From Hysterangium stoloniferum (taxonomy: Eukaryota > Basidiomycota > Agaricomycetes > Hysterangiales > Hysterangiaceae), in contig WHVD01000238.1 in the NCBI GenBank assembly GCA_015178975.1, positions 38,385-102,384 of the forward strand: a stretch of DNA of 64,000 bases, written 5' to 3'. Shown here one piece after another: positions 34,441 through 46,410 of the stretch (positions are counted from its first letter, which is position 1; every line of letters begins with the position of its first letter). Made by a program: the position numbers and the translations under genes. Below the pieces are notes generated by a model that was not told the DNA's origin, made no database searches, and saw only the letters and a program-made list of their open reading frames with translations.

Positions 34441-36186
34441 GATATTCAGACAGTTCTCATGCGGTGATAACATTGTCAGACACATATTTGGGATGATGGG
34501 TGGGTGTGATATTTTTCAATTGTGCAGACCGGAGGACTTTATTGACACTGTCGCTTCATCGCACCACGCATTGGCACTTTCGTCTGTGCCCAGATGTTGA
34601 ATTTTTCAAGAGGTGGGGATACACTCGCTCGCCGCTGTTTACAAGTGACGGAGCATTCATCCCTCCAATACTGCCGCGTCCGTCGCCGTACCTTAATCAC
34701 CTCACAATTCTACCCCTCATCAGGCCTTCGCATCTACATCCCTCCCATGCCTAGCCTTCGCCGCTCGAGCATGGCCTCCTTTCTTAGTCCGCAGACTCCC
34801 ACACATCCCCCGCCCAAGGCGACTCTACAACGGACAAATATTTTGGTGCCGTCTCTGAATGATCCTTGGCTTTTGAAGGAGAGTGTGTTGGTGTGTGAGA
34901 AGGGAGCTTAAGAGGACAGGGATTATGCATCCTTGAGGGCCGGCGATATTGTGTGGGATCCGGCTATCGTAGATAAGGAGAATTTTGGGAGACTGGTTTA
35001 GAGGTACAGCGCAATGGGCGAACTCCAACCCCTCATTCACTCCACCGTCCTAGTTGCCAAGGTAATTCGCACAAATGGGAACCTGTTCTTTCAACCCGAT
35101 ATCAGTCGTTGGAGGATAGAATTATAACTGAAGTTTGAAGTGCCTTCCTCATTTCCCATAGACCCACAATTCTTACCATTACCAATACTTCTGCTCACCC
35201 CTTGCTATCCCCAAGGCTCACACCACACAGTCCTCGTTTCCGCTGAATTCACCGCTTCCGGCGGCCCCAAAATCCTCCCCGGCACGCCGATCCCCGATCC
35301 CCCATTCCACCCCAATGGGTAGGCAACGTCGACATTAAAGGAGAAGGGACAAAGGAAGGCCGATGATCTTTTGGGACGATGTGGAGAAGAAGTAGCCGCG
35401 AAGATTGTCAAGAGCATCGGCGACGTGAATGTGAAGTTGGGTAAAGGCAATCCAGGGACGGTGTTCAGAATTTTTAGGGCGGGGGGACGTCTGGGAAGGT
35501 CTGGATCAAGCGCGTTGCAGAGAATGAGAGGATTACATCCGAGTATTGCTCGAATTCAAATGTTATTTTCTTTTCTGTTTGCTCCCTCTCGTGGTAGATG
35601 TCCCATGTTGTGATAGAGATTGTTTTTTAATTAGGAGAATATCAATTTTGAGAAGATAATTGGACGAAGCATGAATTACCGATGATCCTAACGAAATCAT
35701 TGATCTATTGCACTATCCAAATACTCACCGATCATTCCCCCTCCTCTACCCTCCTCGAGACTGACCATACATATATGCGTCAATCAACACATCTCGCTCT
35801 ACCTGCACCAGTCCCGATGTTGGTATCTTACACATTTATTGTCGTGTTTCACGGTGATGCTTGATCCCAATTTCACAATGAATTGACCAGTTCTTTTTCA
35901 AAACTGCATAGAATAGTCCGACCTTGGTGTAATTCTATTTACGAAATCCTGGTCTGTTCAATTGTCTACGGAGCAACCCGGTTTCTGAACTAGCAAGTTC
36001 CGCAGTGGCGCAAACTTGGCTATAGTGGAACAACGGGATTGGTTAAATGGTTTGAATGAGGAAGAAAAGTGTCTGTTATTGTAAAAAAATCTACGGGTGG
36101 GTCGGGGTTCATCTTTTTTCTTGTGTGCATTGAGACGAGAGAGCAGCCACCCACTCAATCCAGTGTGCACTGTTGGTCAACTGGGA
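34441..36186. other. Unrecognised duplicated tract (copy B)
   Basis: It is co-linear with 17,051-18,903. Exon-like plus-strand frames (for example LNDPWLLKESVLVCEKGA) are interrupted, and no full gene or domain is recognised. It differs from copy A by small indels. Confidence 0.4.
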
Positions 36187-38038
36187 TTTAAAATGGCTAG
36201 CAGTAGGAAGTAGATATATGAAACATTTTGCACAAGGGACATTTAATTTGGCAGCATAGCAACAAGACATCCGCCCGAGGAAATGTGTTTACAGTAGCAT
36301 TGCTACTAGTGTGGGACTCGAGCCCTTACACCTTTAAGAGTAGGATATAGGTATTTCCCAAAATAGCTCAAAATGTCATATTTTATCCTCACAAAGTCCC
36401 CCTAATTGTTAAAAAAAAATTTTTTTAATGTTGCCTTAAATAATTCATTTTATACAATGCTAGTGAAAGGTCACTTTTTGGATATATTTTGGCATCCACA
36501 ATATTAGCATTTTGGGCAAACCCATGGGGTACCACCCCCAATCTACCAAGAGTCTGATAGCTCTAACCATCGCCAACATAAATCTGTTCTTATGGCTCAA
36601 GAAGCTGAGTCTTCCGTGCTTTACTAACAGAAGTAAATATTCCATAGCAGAACTGGTCCAGATACTGCAATGGAGAGCACACATCCCTCATACCCTCCAC
36701 GAGTCCAAATGGGTCTGGAAAGACCATGAAAACATTGCTTCAGCTATGCTGAAGGAAGTGCTGTATTCATTGAAGAACAGGTGTGGAACCAGATCCACCT
36801 GTACATAGGATGATCCATGTCGTGAGGAAGCCAACAGGTATACAGGCTATGGCTAGTGCGAAGGCTTGGTATCAGGGGAGCAAGTATAGTCTTTAGCCTT
36901 GGGTATTTTGCTGATAAGATGATGCATTCCATAGATAATCGCCTCCATGATGTTTATCCAGTGGCATATATTTAACCGCTCAAGAGCGTATCGAGGTTCC
37001 ATGAGAGTGTTCACACACTGAGCGAAATTCTGTGAGTTGCACTCGGGGATCAGGCAGGTATGTATGGCGGCTGCAGAGATGATTGGGAATTTTATTATAA
37101 AAAAAAATGTAAGCACCCAATTAAAGTGTGATGACACCAAATTCAAAGGTATGATGAATTTCAATATAACCCTTTTTTCTAAAATTGTCTTGAAACTGTT
37201 TTTGTTTTTAATTTCTTTGTGGAATAAAAAATATTATTTGGTGCTTTATTACTCGAAGCTTAAATATATGTGTTTTTTCATAAAATCAATGGTGATATTA
37301 TTTTGTCATGGTATATATTATGCTGACCATACTTCGGTGAAATTGCGGAATCCATGCGGCGTGTCAAAGGGTTCCGTGTGGAAGCTGGGGTCACGCTGGA
37401 TTCATTTACATATTCTTATAGGCTTTATGATATTCCGACATGAACGTAGTTCTGCTATGCGGAAACCAACCTTACCCACCTTCCACATGGATACTACAAA
37501 GAGTTACCCCGGTGTGTACAATTGAAGGGAAATATTGTGATAACGAAGAGCGTCAAAATGTGGGATTTGAGGAATTATTGATATTTTAGGCTCTCGAGAA
37601 CCCTAGGAAGCACTAGTGCGCTGATTTGTTGTCATAGATATTTTTGAACTTATGCTACTGTATTAGAAACTTTTACCGTGCCACCTGCTGGGACTCACAA
37701 CGCAACTCCAGTCATGGAATATGGACTTTTATTCAACTCCAGAGCTGAACTGTACAAATTGAAATCTATTCACCGTAGGGTGAACCTGTGAACACATAGG
37801 GATGCAAATGGAATCGATGGCAAAAGAGCCTGTACACAGTGACAAAACAGAATTCTCTAAGGTTCGCATAGCTAAACACCTGAATACATAAAAGGAATAA
37901 TCATTCCTGATGTCCTGCCATCTGTTTCGAAGCAGAATTGGAGGCATATCCGGGATCTTGATCATATGAACTTCCATACGACTGTTGTACAAAGAAGGTA
38001 GGGTTGGTGACAACTCCCAACTTCTGAAACTAAAACAG
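36187..38038. other. AT-rich stretch with a dispersed end motif
   Basis: No gene is recognised. About 36,431-36,485 belongs to a small repeat family also seen at 54,020-54,078 (inverse) and 57,968-58,030. The shared pattern is TTTATGCAGTCACAAAATGC followed by a T-rich run and TTTGG. Overlapping frames on both strands at 36,430-37,160 are protein-like but have no domain. The sequence becomes more CG-rich from about 37,550, the edge of the gene island. Confidence 0.4.
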
Positions 38039-38541
38039 CTACGGACCTTTAATTTCACCAGTGTCCAGAGTGTCGAACTCCTTAAACAATCCCACCGACA
38101 GATCGATGTTGTTCTTGCCGCCACAGGTAGGGCACTCGTCCGCGACGACACCAGTGCTGCTCTTGCCCGACTTAGCATCGGTAATGGAGATAGTCCTCCA
38201 ACAATTGGCCCCGTGCGCATATTTTGCAGTTTCTAAATTATACCAAGTGTTGATGCTCGGAGACTATGCAAATTGAATCGAGTAAATAAAACTGACCTAG
38301 CGCAACGACATGATCACTGTCGCGGTGTACTTTACCGCATGCGCCAGCAACTCCATTCTGCGTGAACCAAGTGCCGCTTAACTCGCTCGCATAAGGCGAT
38401 GGGAAGCATCAAGTATGATATAAGGACTTACATGCCGTAGCTCCCACTGCGAGGGTTAAGAATCTCGCGGGGGAGTAAAATGGCATTTACGAAAACGACA
38501 GTGAACGTTAAGATGTAGTAAAGACTGGAGATAGTCAGCAT
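38039..38541 (-). CDS. Secreted double-psi beta-barrel (RlpA-like / barwin-like) protein
   Basis: The start at 38,541 gives a signal peptide (MLTISSLYYILTFTVVFVNA). Three exons then read through the DPBB blocks: GTWFTQNGVAGACGK, DSDHVVAL, CWRTISITD and VVADECPTCGGKNNIDLS, ending FKEFDTLDTGEIKGP. Family members are small secreted proteins of mushrooms, related to expansin-like and riboflavin-aldehyde-forming proteins. They bind or loosen cell-wall polysaccharide or act as protease inhibitors; the exact role is unknown here. The protein is about 120 residues. The usual last strand has a tryptophan directly after this point; here a TAG stop falls at that position, so the end may be slightly shortened. 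Confidence 0.75.
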
Positions 38542-41500
38542 TTTCAAGGTAGAGAAAGTTTGTTGAGGTGAAGAAAGCGATACCTTATTGACAGCGATTG
38601 AAGAAACTTATAACGTGTGCCGCCTCGTGGCTATGTCTCTATTAGAAGGTGCCTACTTGCAACGTCGTGTTCGCGTGTCAATTACATGGTTACATTAATC
38701 TAGGACGTGTTCTACGATTATGGGAGCGCTTCTGCGAGGGAGAGATTCGAGTATCCGAGTTCGTCAGCATAGTAGCCCTGAGTATCCCGTTGTCTGGTTG
38801 GCGGCCCAAATGCACACATAGTCAATCTGTCAATCTACCCTACTACTTGCACGCAGTAGCACTCTCCTCCTTCAAATCCTTCATTGTCAGCAAATTCCAA
38901 TTCCAATACATAAATTTGATTACCATGAGCGCAGACAGTTTAATCTGCTAATTGCCGGTAATAATATTAATTAGTTCGTCGTGTCACCAAGGAAGATTGC
39001 AACCACTCATCTGAGCTTTGGTATGTCTATCAACGACAGGAGCGGCAACCACGACTTTACATTGTATCGAATGTCGCAATACCAGCTGGAATTTTTGTCG
39101 GCCGCATACAAATCACCGATATACACGACATTAACTGTCTGTTTGTTGACAGGGGTTGACAGGGTAGCATACGAAGCATGGAGCAGAATTAACTGTCTTA
39201 GAAGATGACTTTGGGAGCCTTGGTTTATATCTCCGTTCCGCAGCGTTGATTAATTAACAATTGCAAGGAATCAACTGTAGTCGCCATGTCAGCTTATGTG
39301 TGGAGAACAGTCTGAGTGACATGCTTTCCATTCTTTCCATTATTCTCCGGGGACGATATGACCTTGCTTTATAAAGTAACACACCGCAGCTTGAGACTAC
39401 TTCTTTCTTACTGTTATATAACTCCTAATTTTCAGGATTCTGATCGTACAAAGATTACAACCCATTCCATGTAAATCCTTATTTCAACTCGAACTTCCTT
39501 CTTTGACCCCCAAATGCCTGTGATAAGTTAGTTTTGTGAACAACGATAACATCCCAAAACGAGTCGGCATAATTATCGACACTCTCTAAGTTCTTTTTCT
39601 TTCTAGGTCTCAGGGCCATTCACTTCTCGAAAAGCGCGAAGCTGGTACTTTAGGGCCAATGTCCCCCCCCCCCTCGAGAGTAAGGCGAGGTATACCTCAG
39701 ACTCAGTTAGTACTTCACTGTATTGGTCAGAAGGAAGAATATAGCTGCTGTGAAACCCTCCGATGTGACCCTCAAAGAATAATATGAGAATGTGGAGTAT
39801 CATAATCTGATTCTGAAATGGCACTCTAATTGACGTCTTTTTAGATTAAAATATCACACATTAAATGAATATTTTGCCGTCATACCAGTTATAGCCAACA
39901 AACAAGTCTTCCCAATAGAACATTTGACCGTTTTCAGACCGGCAACTCAAGACCTTGAACGTAGGGACATCTTCCTTACGCATAGGGAGAGTGATTGACA
40001 ATTATTCAGATGTATTCCAGCCGTGAATTGAATTGCAAAGTGGACATTACAGATTTCGTTACCAGATAGCCAGGCCTGAACGACGGCCGCAACCGAAGTA
40101 AGTATGCCAGGACATGCCGACGGCCGAACCTTGTACACACTGTAAGCATATCGATTCTATGACAACGATTGTTCTTGATTGGGCTTTACTACAGCTGAAA
40201 TTATTGGTATATAGATCATTTTGTCTGTCAGTAACTCAGACTGTCGACGGATCAAAACCCTATGTTTCCCATGTCAGAATCTTGAATGAGGTCGTAGGTT
40301 CCAAGTAATATGGTGCATCAATAGATTGACCACCGGTTAGGGCACGGAGGGCCTCTTCCCCCCCCTGTGCCTAGAAGATAGATTAATACGACGCTTGCCA
40401 TCTGTGAGTATTATCCTCACTTATCGAAGAAGCCACCACCCACTAATTTCCCCGTCGATTCATAATTCAGCATGCTCTGTTTACGTAAAGTACTTCAGGA
40501 ATAATCATGTAATTGGATGTAAATGAAGTTGTGAGAACCCGCTACCGTCAAACCGAACTCAAACGGTCCAGTGGAATTACTTCTCTATTTTCCTACCAAT
40601 TTTGGGCTCCATGCGGAGCCCAGTCCCTTAAAAGTAAACTATCCAGCAGGACCCGAATGTCGCTGAGGTTAAATTTTGCTCAATGTCCCGCCACCGGATT
40701 GTCACTGGCATCATGGTTGGAAAACGAAGTCCCAGCTCCTTTTGCCTGTACGGAATATCAATGACTCGGGCTTTTCCCTACCGTGGGGATCAGACCGTGT
40801 GATGAAACCGTCTTGTAAAATGTCAGTTAATACTCTTCGGCTCTCGGAGCAATGGAATCAGGTTGGGGCTAAGGGAATGACGGCAGCCTTCGTGTTTGCC
40901 CCCTCGGCGAGAAAGGTGCCAGTATTTGATCCGCTTCGTATCAACGGTCGACGCCAATGAGGTCGCGCACTAAATGTCGATTGTAGTGAGAATATACTAT
41001 TCTGGTTTCTGTGTCAATATCGGGACGTGGTTTCGTTTACGGGACTGCTGGATTTTATGTTTAGTATACCAACCGTGTTCGTATTCAGAGAAGAGTGCAA
41101 TTTTCTCGTCTGCGGTAAGTAGCGCTAGTAAATCTACTGCAGCGATCAAACTGGCACCAACACTCGCCATCGCAGTGAAAGCGAGGGCAAGACCAAAACC
41201 GAAGATCGGGGTGATAAAATGTGGAAACGTATTAGCATCAGCCTCCTTGTTTTGTGCATGTACTGATATCTGTGGGTAGAGAAGTTTCATGCCTTGTCAT
41301 TTATACCGTTATGAACTGACGGCAAACACTTAACTGTCATTTTCAACGTCATCTTCTTGACTAGGATATTACGACCTGAGAAAAGGCGGGCATTACGGCG
41401 CCAGTTGGAAACGGCACATCGAGATTTGACAGAGACCGTAGCGAGGTAGACGTTCTCAAACTTACGGCAGTAGCGTCTCTGCAATGATTTACAGAGAGGT

Positions 41501-42050
41501 AAAATCGGTGTACATCTGCGTGAAATCTCAAGGTTGTTGCATTTCGCCAATAAGCTATTCTCATTCATCCTTAGACCATTTATACACGTAGGGATTTGAG
41601 ATCAAGAACAAGATACAATACTATGGGTGCTGGAACAGCAATTGGCACAACCTTGATTATTCTGAAAATACATATATTACCTTACCTTGGGGAGGGGAAC
41701 AAGGTAACTGTATATTCCTCAAACATCGGATTGGTTTGCCATTGGAAAATATTCACAATCATCGATTCTTTGAATAACTGTTGTTTTCAAACAAGTGGAT
41801 TTGCGTGCGCAGATTGCCTTTGGAAAAAGGGGGACATGAAAGGACAAAAATAGTCTGACTTGTTAGTTCATGGTTAAAAAAAGAAGAGAAACGCTATTTG
41901 GTCCACAAGGATCCACCGTCTCTCGGCTATTCGGCGTTTTACAAGCCTGATGGGCTATTCTGAGTACCTCAGTAAACACGGAGATTCATTCCCGGACACC
42001 TTGTCTTTAGGGACTTTCTACACGCACGGTAAAGTCGTAATAATTAAGTC
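38542..42050. other. Intergenic and unresolved region of the gene island
   Basis: No gene can be firmly drawn over these 3.5 kb. CG content suggests host sequence. A TATA-like TTTATAAAG is at 39,369. Minus-strand frames at 39,603-39,824, about 39,850-40,138, 40,997-41,290 (hydrophobic stretch FGFGLALAFTAMASVG) and 41,287-41,568 could be exons of one or two minus-strand genes with short introns. The splice phases I tried do not join, and no family is recognised. A decayed gene is possible. Confidence 0.35.
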
Positions 42051-43306
42051 ATGAGTCACGGAGCAACACTTGGTGGTATCACTCAACTTGAAGGTAAGTC
42101 CTAATTTATCAAGGCCGAAATTAGATATCCCAATGTCCAACATTCAACTTGTTATTAGGACAATCGCCGACATCCATCAACCTGAAAAGTACAGTCTCTG
42201 CTCGGGATGGAGAGAAAATTCTTGCAGAGAAGTTGGAAGAACGTGTATATCTCAAAGAGCGCCTCGCGCTGGCTTTGAGAATTTTCGGAAACCTTGGGTA
42301 TGACGAAGGTATCTCTTTCCTTTACGTAAATACTGAAAGGTGCATTAATCTTTTTGTGCCCGAACGGTAAAGGTGTTGCGGGGCATATCACGTAGGTTCA
42401 ATCAAGCTTATACGAGGGAATGAAGTTAATGCATACCTACTAATAGCGTTCGCGATCCTGTGGATCCGACTTGTTTCTGGGTATGAATTTGCCTAAACAA
42501 TGTGCCACTTGTATCTTAACGCCATGTATTGACAGGTAAATCCTTTTGGAAAACATTTCGCCTGCATACAAGCGTCGGATCTACTTCTTGTCTCCCATTC
42601 CGGCAAGGTTTTAGAGAGCGGACCTAATCCCTTGCTCAACAACGCTGCCTTCATGATCCACAGCGTCTTGCATAGAGTTAGGCCAGATGTCCTGTGTGCA
42701 GCACACTCACACTCATTAAATGGACGTGCGTTTTCTACTCTTGGAAGACCACTAGATATGGCGACAAGGGAGAGTTGTGCTTTCTATGAGGTGAGGATTA
42801 ATTATGGAAAACACTTTGAACGCGTATTGTCTCTTACGTCACTTCTGCAAATGATAAAGGATCACGTCGTTCATACGGAGTTCAAAGGTATCGTGACTGG
42901 GGAAGAAGAGGGATTGCACATCGCTGAATCACTCGGAAATAAAAAGGTGAGGATTCTTTCTAACCTTGACATCTTTCTCACCTTCGGAACAGGCAGCCAT
43001 TCTAAAAAATCACGGACTTCTGATTGCGACTTCATCGGTGGAAGCGACCATCCATTTTTTTAAATCTCTTGAACAAGTTTGCCAGGCTCAATTAATGGCC
43101 GATGCGGCCGCCGGTGGTAAGCCTCCCCAGGTGGGTAAATCTTATAATCTCTCCTTTCCTGTTGCATAACCAATATAATTATGTAGATAATATCACACGA
43201 AGAGGCTTTGAAGATTAGGGAAGAGATAGGGAGCGTCGAGTATGGTCATCAATGTGGTTCATTGTTCTTCGAAGCCACTCTTCGTTCAGAGGCACAAGGT
43301 GCCTAA
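42051..43306 (+). CDS. Class II aldolase/adducin-family protein
   Basis: The protein has about 281 residues in seven or eight exons with short GT-AG introns (42,093-42,157 is the first). Residue blocks follow the family closely: ERLALALRIFGNLGYDEGVAGHIT, VRDPVDPTCFWVNPFG, NNAAFMIHSVLHRVRPDVLC, AAHSHSLNGRAFSTLGRPLD, then GEEEGLHIAESLGN and ILKNHGLLIATSSVEAT. The HSHS pair and the later NHG histidine are the family's zinc ligands. Bacterial relatives cleave sugar phosphates such as fuculose phosphate. The fungal cytosolic proteins are mostly uncharacterised, so the substrate is not assigned. The frame is intact to the stop at 43,304. Confidence 0.92.
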
Positions 43307-43864
43307 TTCAGAGAAGATTCAGTCCTAGAGCTGGTGGGTCGTATTAGTATGTCCATTGTTTTTGTGAGGAAAATTGTACAACTTGTGTTCATTTTATTAC
43401 TCTCTGAATATTTAAAAAAATCAAAAAAACGGTACTAGTAGAATCGCCAGTAGGTATATCTGTTTTTCCTTTCACGACTTCCCTGGTAATCTGTCCTCGA
43501 TATGGTCCACCGAAGCGAATGATTGAGAAACGTTGTCTCTTCACTGTCATTTTTACGAAGGGGATCTTCAGTAGTGCCACCCTTTCGCCCTGAAGCGAAT
43601 CGATGCCTCCCTACCGCATGTTATATAAAGTTAATTGTATATCTGGGCATACTTTCCTACGAACGTCCTAACGTTGCAATAGCCAGAGAGATTCCGTTGT
43701 TCAACTTACGACAGTCAGTTTGTCTGCGATAACATTAATAGATAAAGTATGGAAGAGCCCTTATCATCTCAACATCCAAGACAGCTCGACATACTGCTGT
43801 ATTGTCACTGTGAGGGTGACCTGCATGCTCGTTAGCGAATTGGAATTGTTTGACACGCATAAAT

Positions 43865-43883
43865 CACGTGTCTATATCACGTG
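43865..43883. promoter_or_regulatory. Pair of CACGTG boxes upstream of shugoshin
   Basis: CACGTG occurs at 43,865-43,870 and 43,878-43,883, 13 bases apart, about 100 bases before the shugoshin start. Such E-box sites bind bHLH factors in fungi. Function here is inferred from position only. Confidence 0.4.
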
Positions 43884-43975
43884 ACAGCGGAAGTTGAAAC
43901 AGATCAAGCTCTATCCTTGGTCCCAACGGCGTCAGACGAGCTATCTGGCTTGTTCTATTCGATTTCACGACGCTC

Positions 43976-45902
43976 ATGTCGTCAAGAAGGGATTCCAGGG
44001 TACACTTAAACGAACGGCAGAATGATGCTCTTCTGGAGTTTGAGAATTGTAAGCTTGGTTGTCAGAAGTTGCACTGTTCTAACCATTTCCTAGTCAAAAG
44101 AAAGTACTTATTAGTTAATAAACATATCACGAAGTAAGTTATTCATGTTTGTATTTCTCTACAGGGTTGAGACGACACACATAGACTCAACTCTACACTG
44201 AGCGTACGCGTCGAGGACTTGAATACCCAGGTCTCGACCCTCTATGCCGAAAACCTCCGATTACGCGCCTCTGAGATATCACTCGCGTCACAATTGAAAA
44301 AGGAGAGGAAGAAAACCCAGAAGATAATGGAACAGGCAGAAAATGTGGTGCGTAATAACCCGTTTTCTTTCATGCTATCATTCATCCACCGCCTCAGATT
44401 GGAGTCCTTATGGAGCATTTGACTGGCATGCGTAACACAATGGGTGGAAAGGGGCCTGCCGCTACGCCATGTTAGTAGACATTATTCATCTCAGTCTTCA
44501 GACGGTTGCTTAGCAGTGACGATGACAACCTAGCACCTACTGTAAAGCGCAAGATGCCCACATCCCCTGTGCAGCCTCCACGCGAAGCGACACGACTAGC
44601 CAGGCCACCTGACGAACTAATCACTGAAATACCTGAATCGGATGAAGAGGAGCAGGATACGGACGGAAGCGATACCCCAACGCGAACCGTTGTAACGTGT
44701 CGACCATCCGCTAGCCGTCTTCCCCTACCTACAGTCGCGTTACCAATCGCGTCTGCACAACCCGATCTACCTTTTCAGAATAATTTAGCCCCTGGAAGTA
44801 CGAAGAGGAAGTCGGGACGGCGGAATAGTTCCTTGTTAGTCGTAGAGCATCCACCAGAAACAGCTGGGAGGGTTGTTAGTCCTGTGAATGGCCCGGCTCG
44901 GCGCACGCGACGAAGCTCATTAGAAGAGCGGCGGCATTCATTAGACAATGAGGAGCGTGAGGTCGAGCTTCAGATCCAAGGTGTCGCGGAATCAACTGCG
45001 GAACTGGAAGCAAATGAACGTGTGGCAGTGGCCCCTGCTATCAATGGCACCAAGTTACAGGTAGTCATGGAAAAGTTAGAGCTACCTGATCGCAAGGGCA
45101 AAGGCAAACAGACCATAACTGAATGGACCCGCGATATCGAAAATCAGAGCGCAAGCGAGAGGGAGTCCAGCGAGAGTTCGAAGGAGAAGGAAAGGCGGCG
45201 GTTTGGCATCAAAGACGTTACCAATTCCCCAAGGAAATTACCTTCAGATTGTGTTGTAGATGAGAAACCTTTAGAGATTTCAGGTAAATTAGGAAAAAGA
45301 TTACGGCCCAACATCTAACCTTTTTTCCTCATTTTTATATAGTTGTAACTCCTAAACCCAGCCATACACAAGTGTTCGAAACACCTACACAGAAGATGAT
45401 TGTCCCGTCTCTACTGTCAAACGTATCCACACCTGCAACGGATAATGGATCGGAAGCTGGAGAAACAGTCAACGGAAGGGAAAGACGGTTAAGGAAAAGC
45501 GTAAATTACGCTGAACCGAAGCTTAACACGTACGCATTCTTTGCTTACTTCTTTTTCTCGCATGTTCATTCTCGTTCGTATCTCCTTTTCAGCAAAATGC
45601 GCAAGCCCGATCCTCCGCCGAGTTCATTGCGGTCGAGACCTTCGACTGGCGCAGTGGCGCGTCGTCGGAAATCGATACCAGCTTCTAGTGCTATAATGCC
45701 TTCGGACGACGATGGAGATGCTGATGGTGAGGGGCCTGGTCCTGGGCCGCGGTTAACTGAAGGTAGACGGAAAACTGTGCATAGTACGGCTGTCAACGGT
45801 GCATTAACGCATGCCCCGACGACGGATATTGTGCCACCGGTCCCAACCATATCCTATGCCGCATGGGCCGCTGAATCACGGCGGCATAGCACAGCTGCAT
45901 AA
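43976..45902 (+). CDS. SGO1: Shugoshin (centromeric cohesin protector)
   Basis: Shugoshin protects centromeric cohesin from separase by recruiting PP2A and helps sense tension at kinetochores. Exon 1 gives MSSRRDSRVHLNERQNDALLEFEN. After two short introns follow KRKYLLVNKHITK and LNSTLSVRVEDLNTQVSTL, the conserved N-terminal coiled coil with leucine heptads. A long polar middle (from 44,506) is rich in S/TP and basic runs. After the intron at about 45,284-45,343 comes the C-terminal basic SGO motif, RRLRKSVNYAEPKLNT joined across an intron (45,533) to KMRKPDPP. This motif binds phosphorylated histone H2A in the family. Stop at 45,902. The acceptor used near 44,490 is uncertain. There is only one shugoshin in this window; most fungi have one or two. 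Confidence 0.92.
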
Positions 45903-46075
45903 CGTATACTCATGTCCCTTTTTGCGTGCTTGGAGTCTTTCCCAAAATTTTGGTCTTTTTATCATGGTCTGCATGGCATATACATCTATTCCATTATTCC
46001 CCCGACATTCAGCCAACATATTACATTCCCTAACGTTTTTTTACCCATGGATTCTTATGACACCGAATCATCCCA

Positions 46076-46369
46076 TTAAGAGTAGTATGCCACGTACATA
46101 TATGTATTGTAACAAACGAATTCACTATGCATCTGAGATTGAAAGTTGAACTCGACTTGAACTACTCTTTGTTCTCCACCACCACCTTGAAATACTGTTT
46201 TATACGCACCAAGCTCTATCCACTCGATTATACCGTTACTGATGTTCATTTCCCAATTCATAGATTCTTCATCCACTAGCATATAGGTGATTGAAACACG
46301 TCCACTAGGCCGTGTATGGTCTGTGAAGGTCACTTGAGCATTTGGCCTGAAGCTTCCGCTTCTCATCAA
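46076..46369 (-). CDS. Possible small gene, unrecognised
   Basis: A 97-residue frame lies in the 500-base gap between shugoshin and the cyclin, divergent from the cyclin by about 40 bases. The text is beta-rich and protein-like (VSITYMLVDEESMNWEM, then IIEWIELGAYKTVFQGG), but no domain is known to me. It could equally be antisense of the cyclin leader. Confidence 0.25.
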   Translation of the reverse strand: MMRSGSFRPNAQVTFTDHTRPSGRVSITYMLVDEESMNWEMNISNGIIEWIELGAYKTVFQGGGGEQRVVQVEFNFQSQMHSEFVCYNTYMYVAYYS

Positions 46370-46410
46370 GGTTTAAAATTTGAAAAGCTCTTTCGATTAT
46401 ATCTTTCACA

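Larger units (their letters stand above)
29945..36186. repeat. Segmental duplication, copy B
   Basis: It is co-linear with 12,862-18,903 and in the same orientation. It holds the intact P450 copy. Unique to this copy are an insertion at about 32,970-33,490 (including the CTAGC-rich repeat) and a retroposon at 33,796-34,291. Confidence 0.85.

Noticed and set aside
37037..37525. A 162-residue plus-strand frame
   Set aside because: It lies in AT-rich sequence, has biased composition and no recognised domain, and overlaps equally open minus frames.
44219..44422. Separate small gene upstream of the long shugoshin frame
   Set aside because: It is the third exon of shugoshin, containing the conserved coiled coil, joined by short introns to the neighbouring exons.
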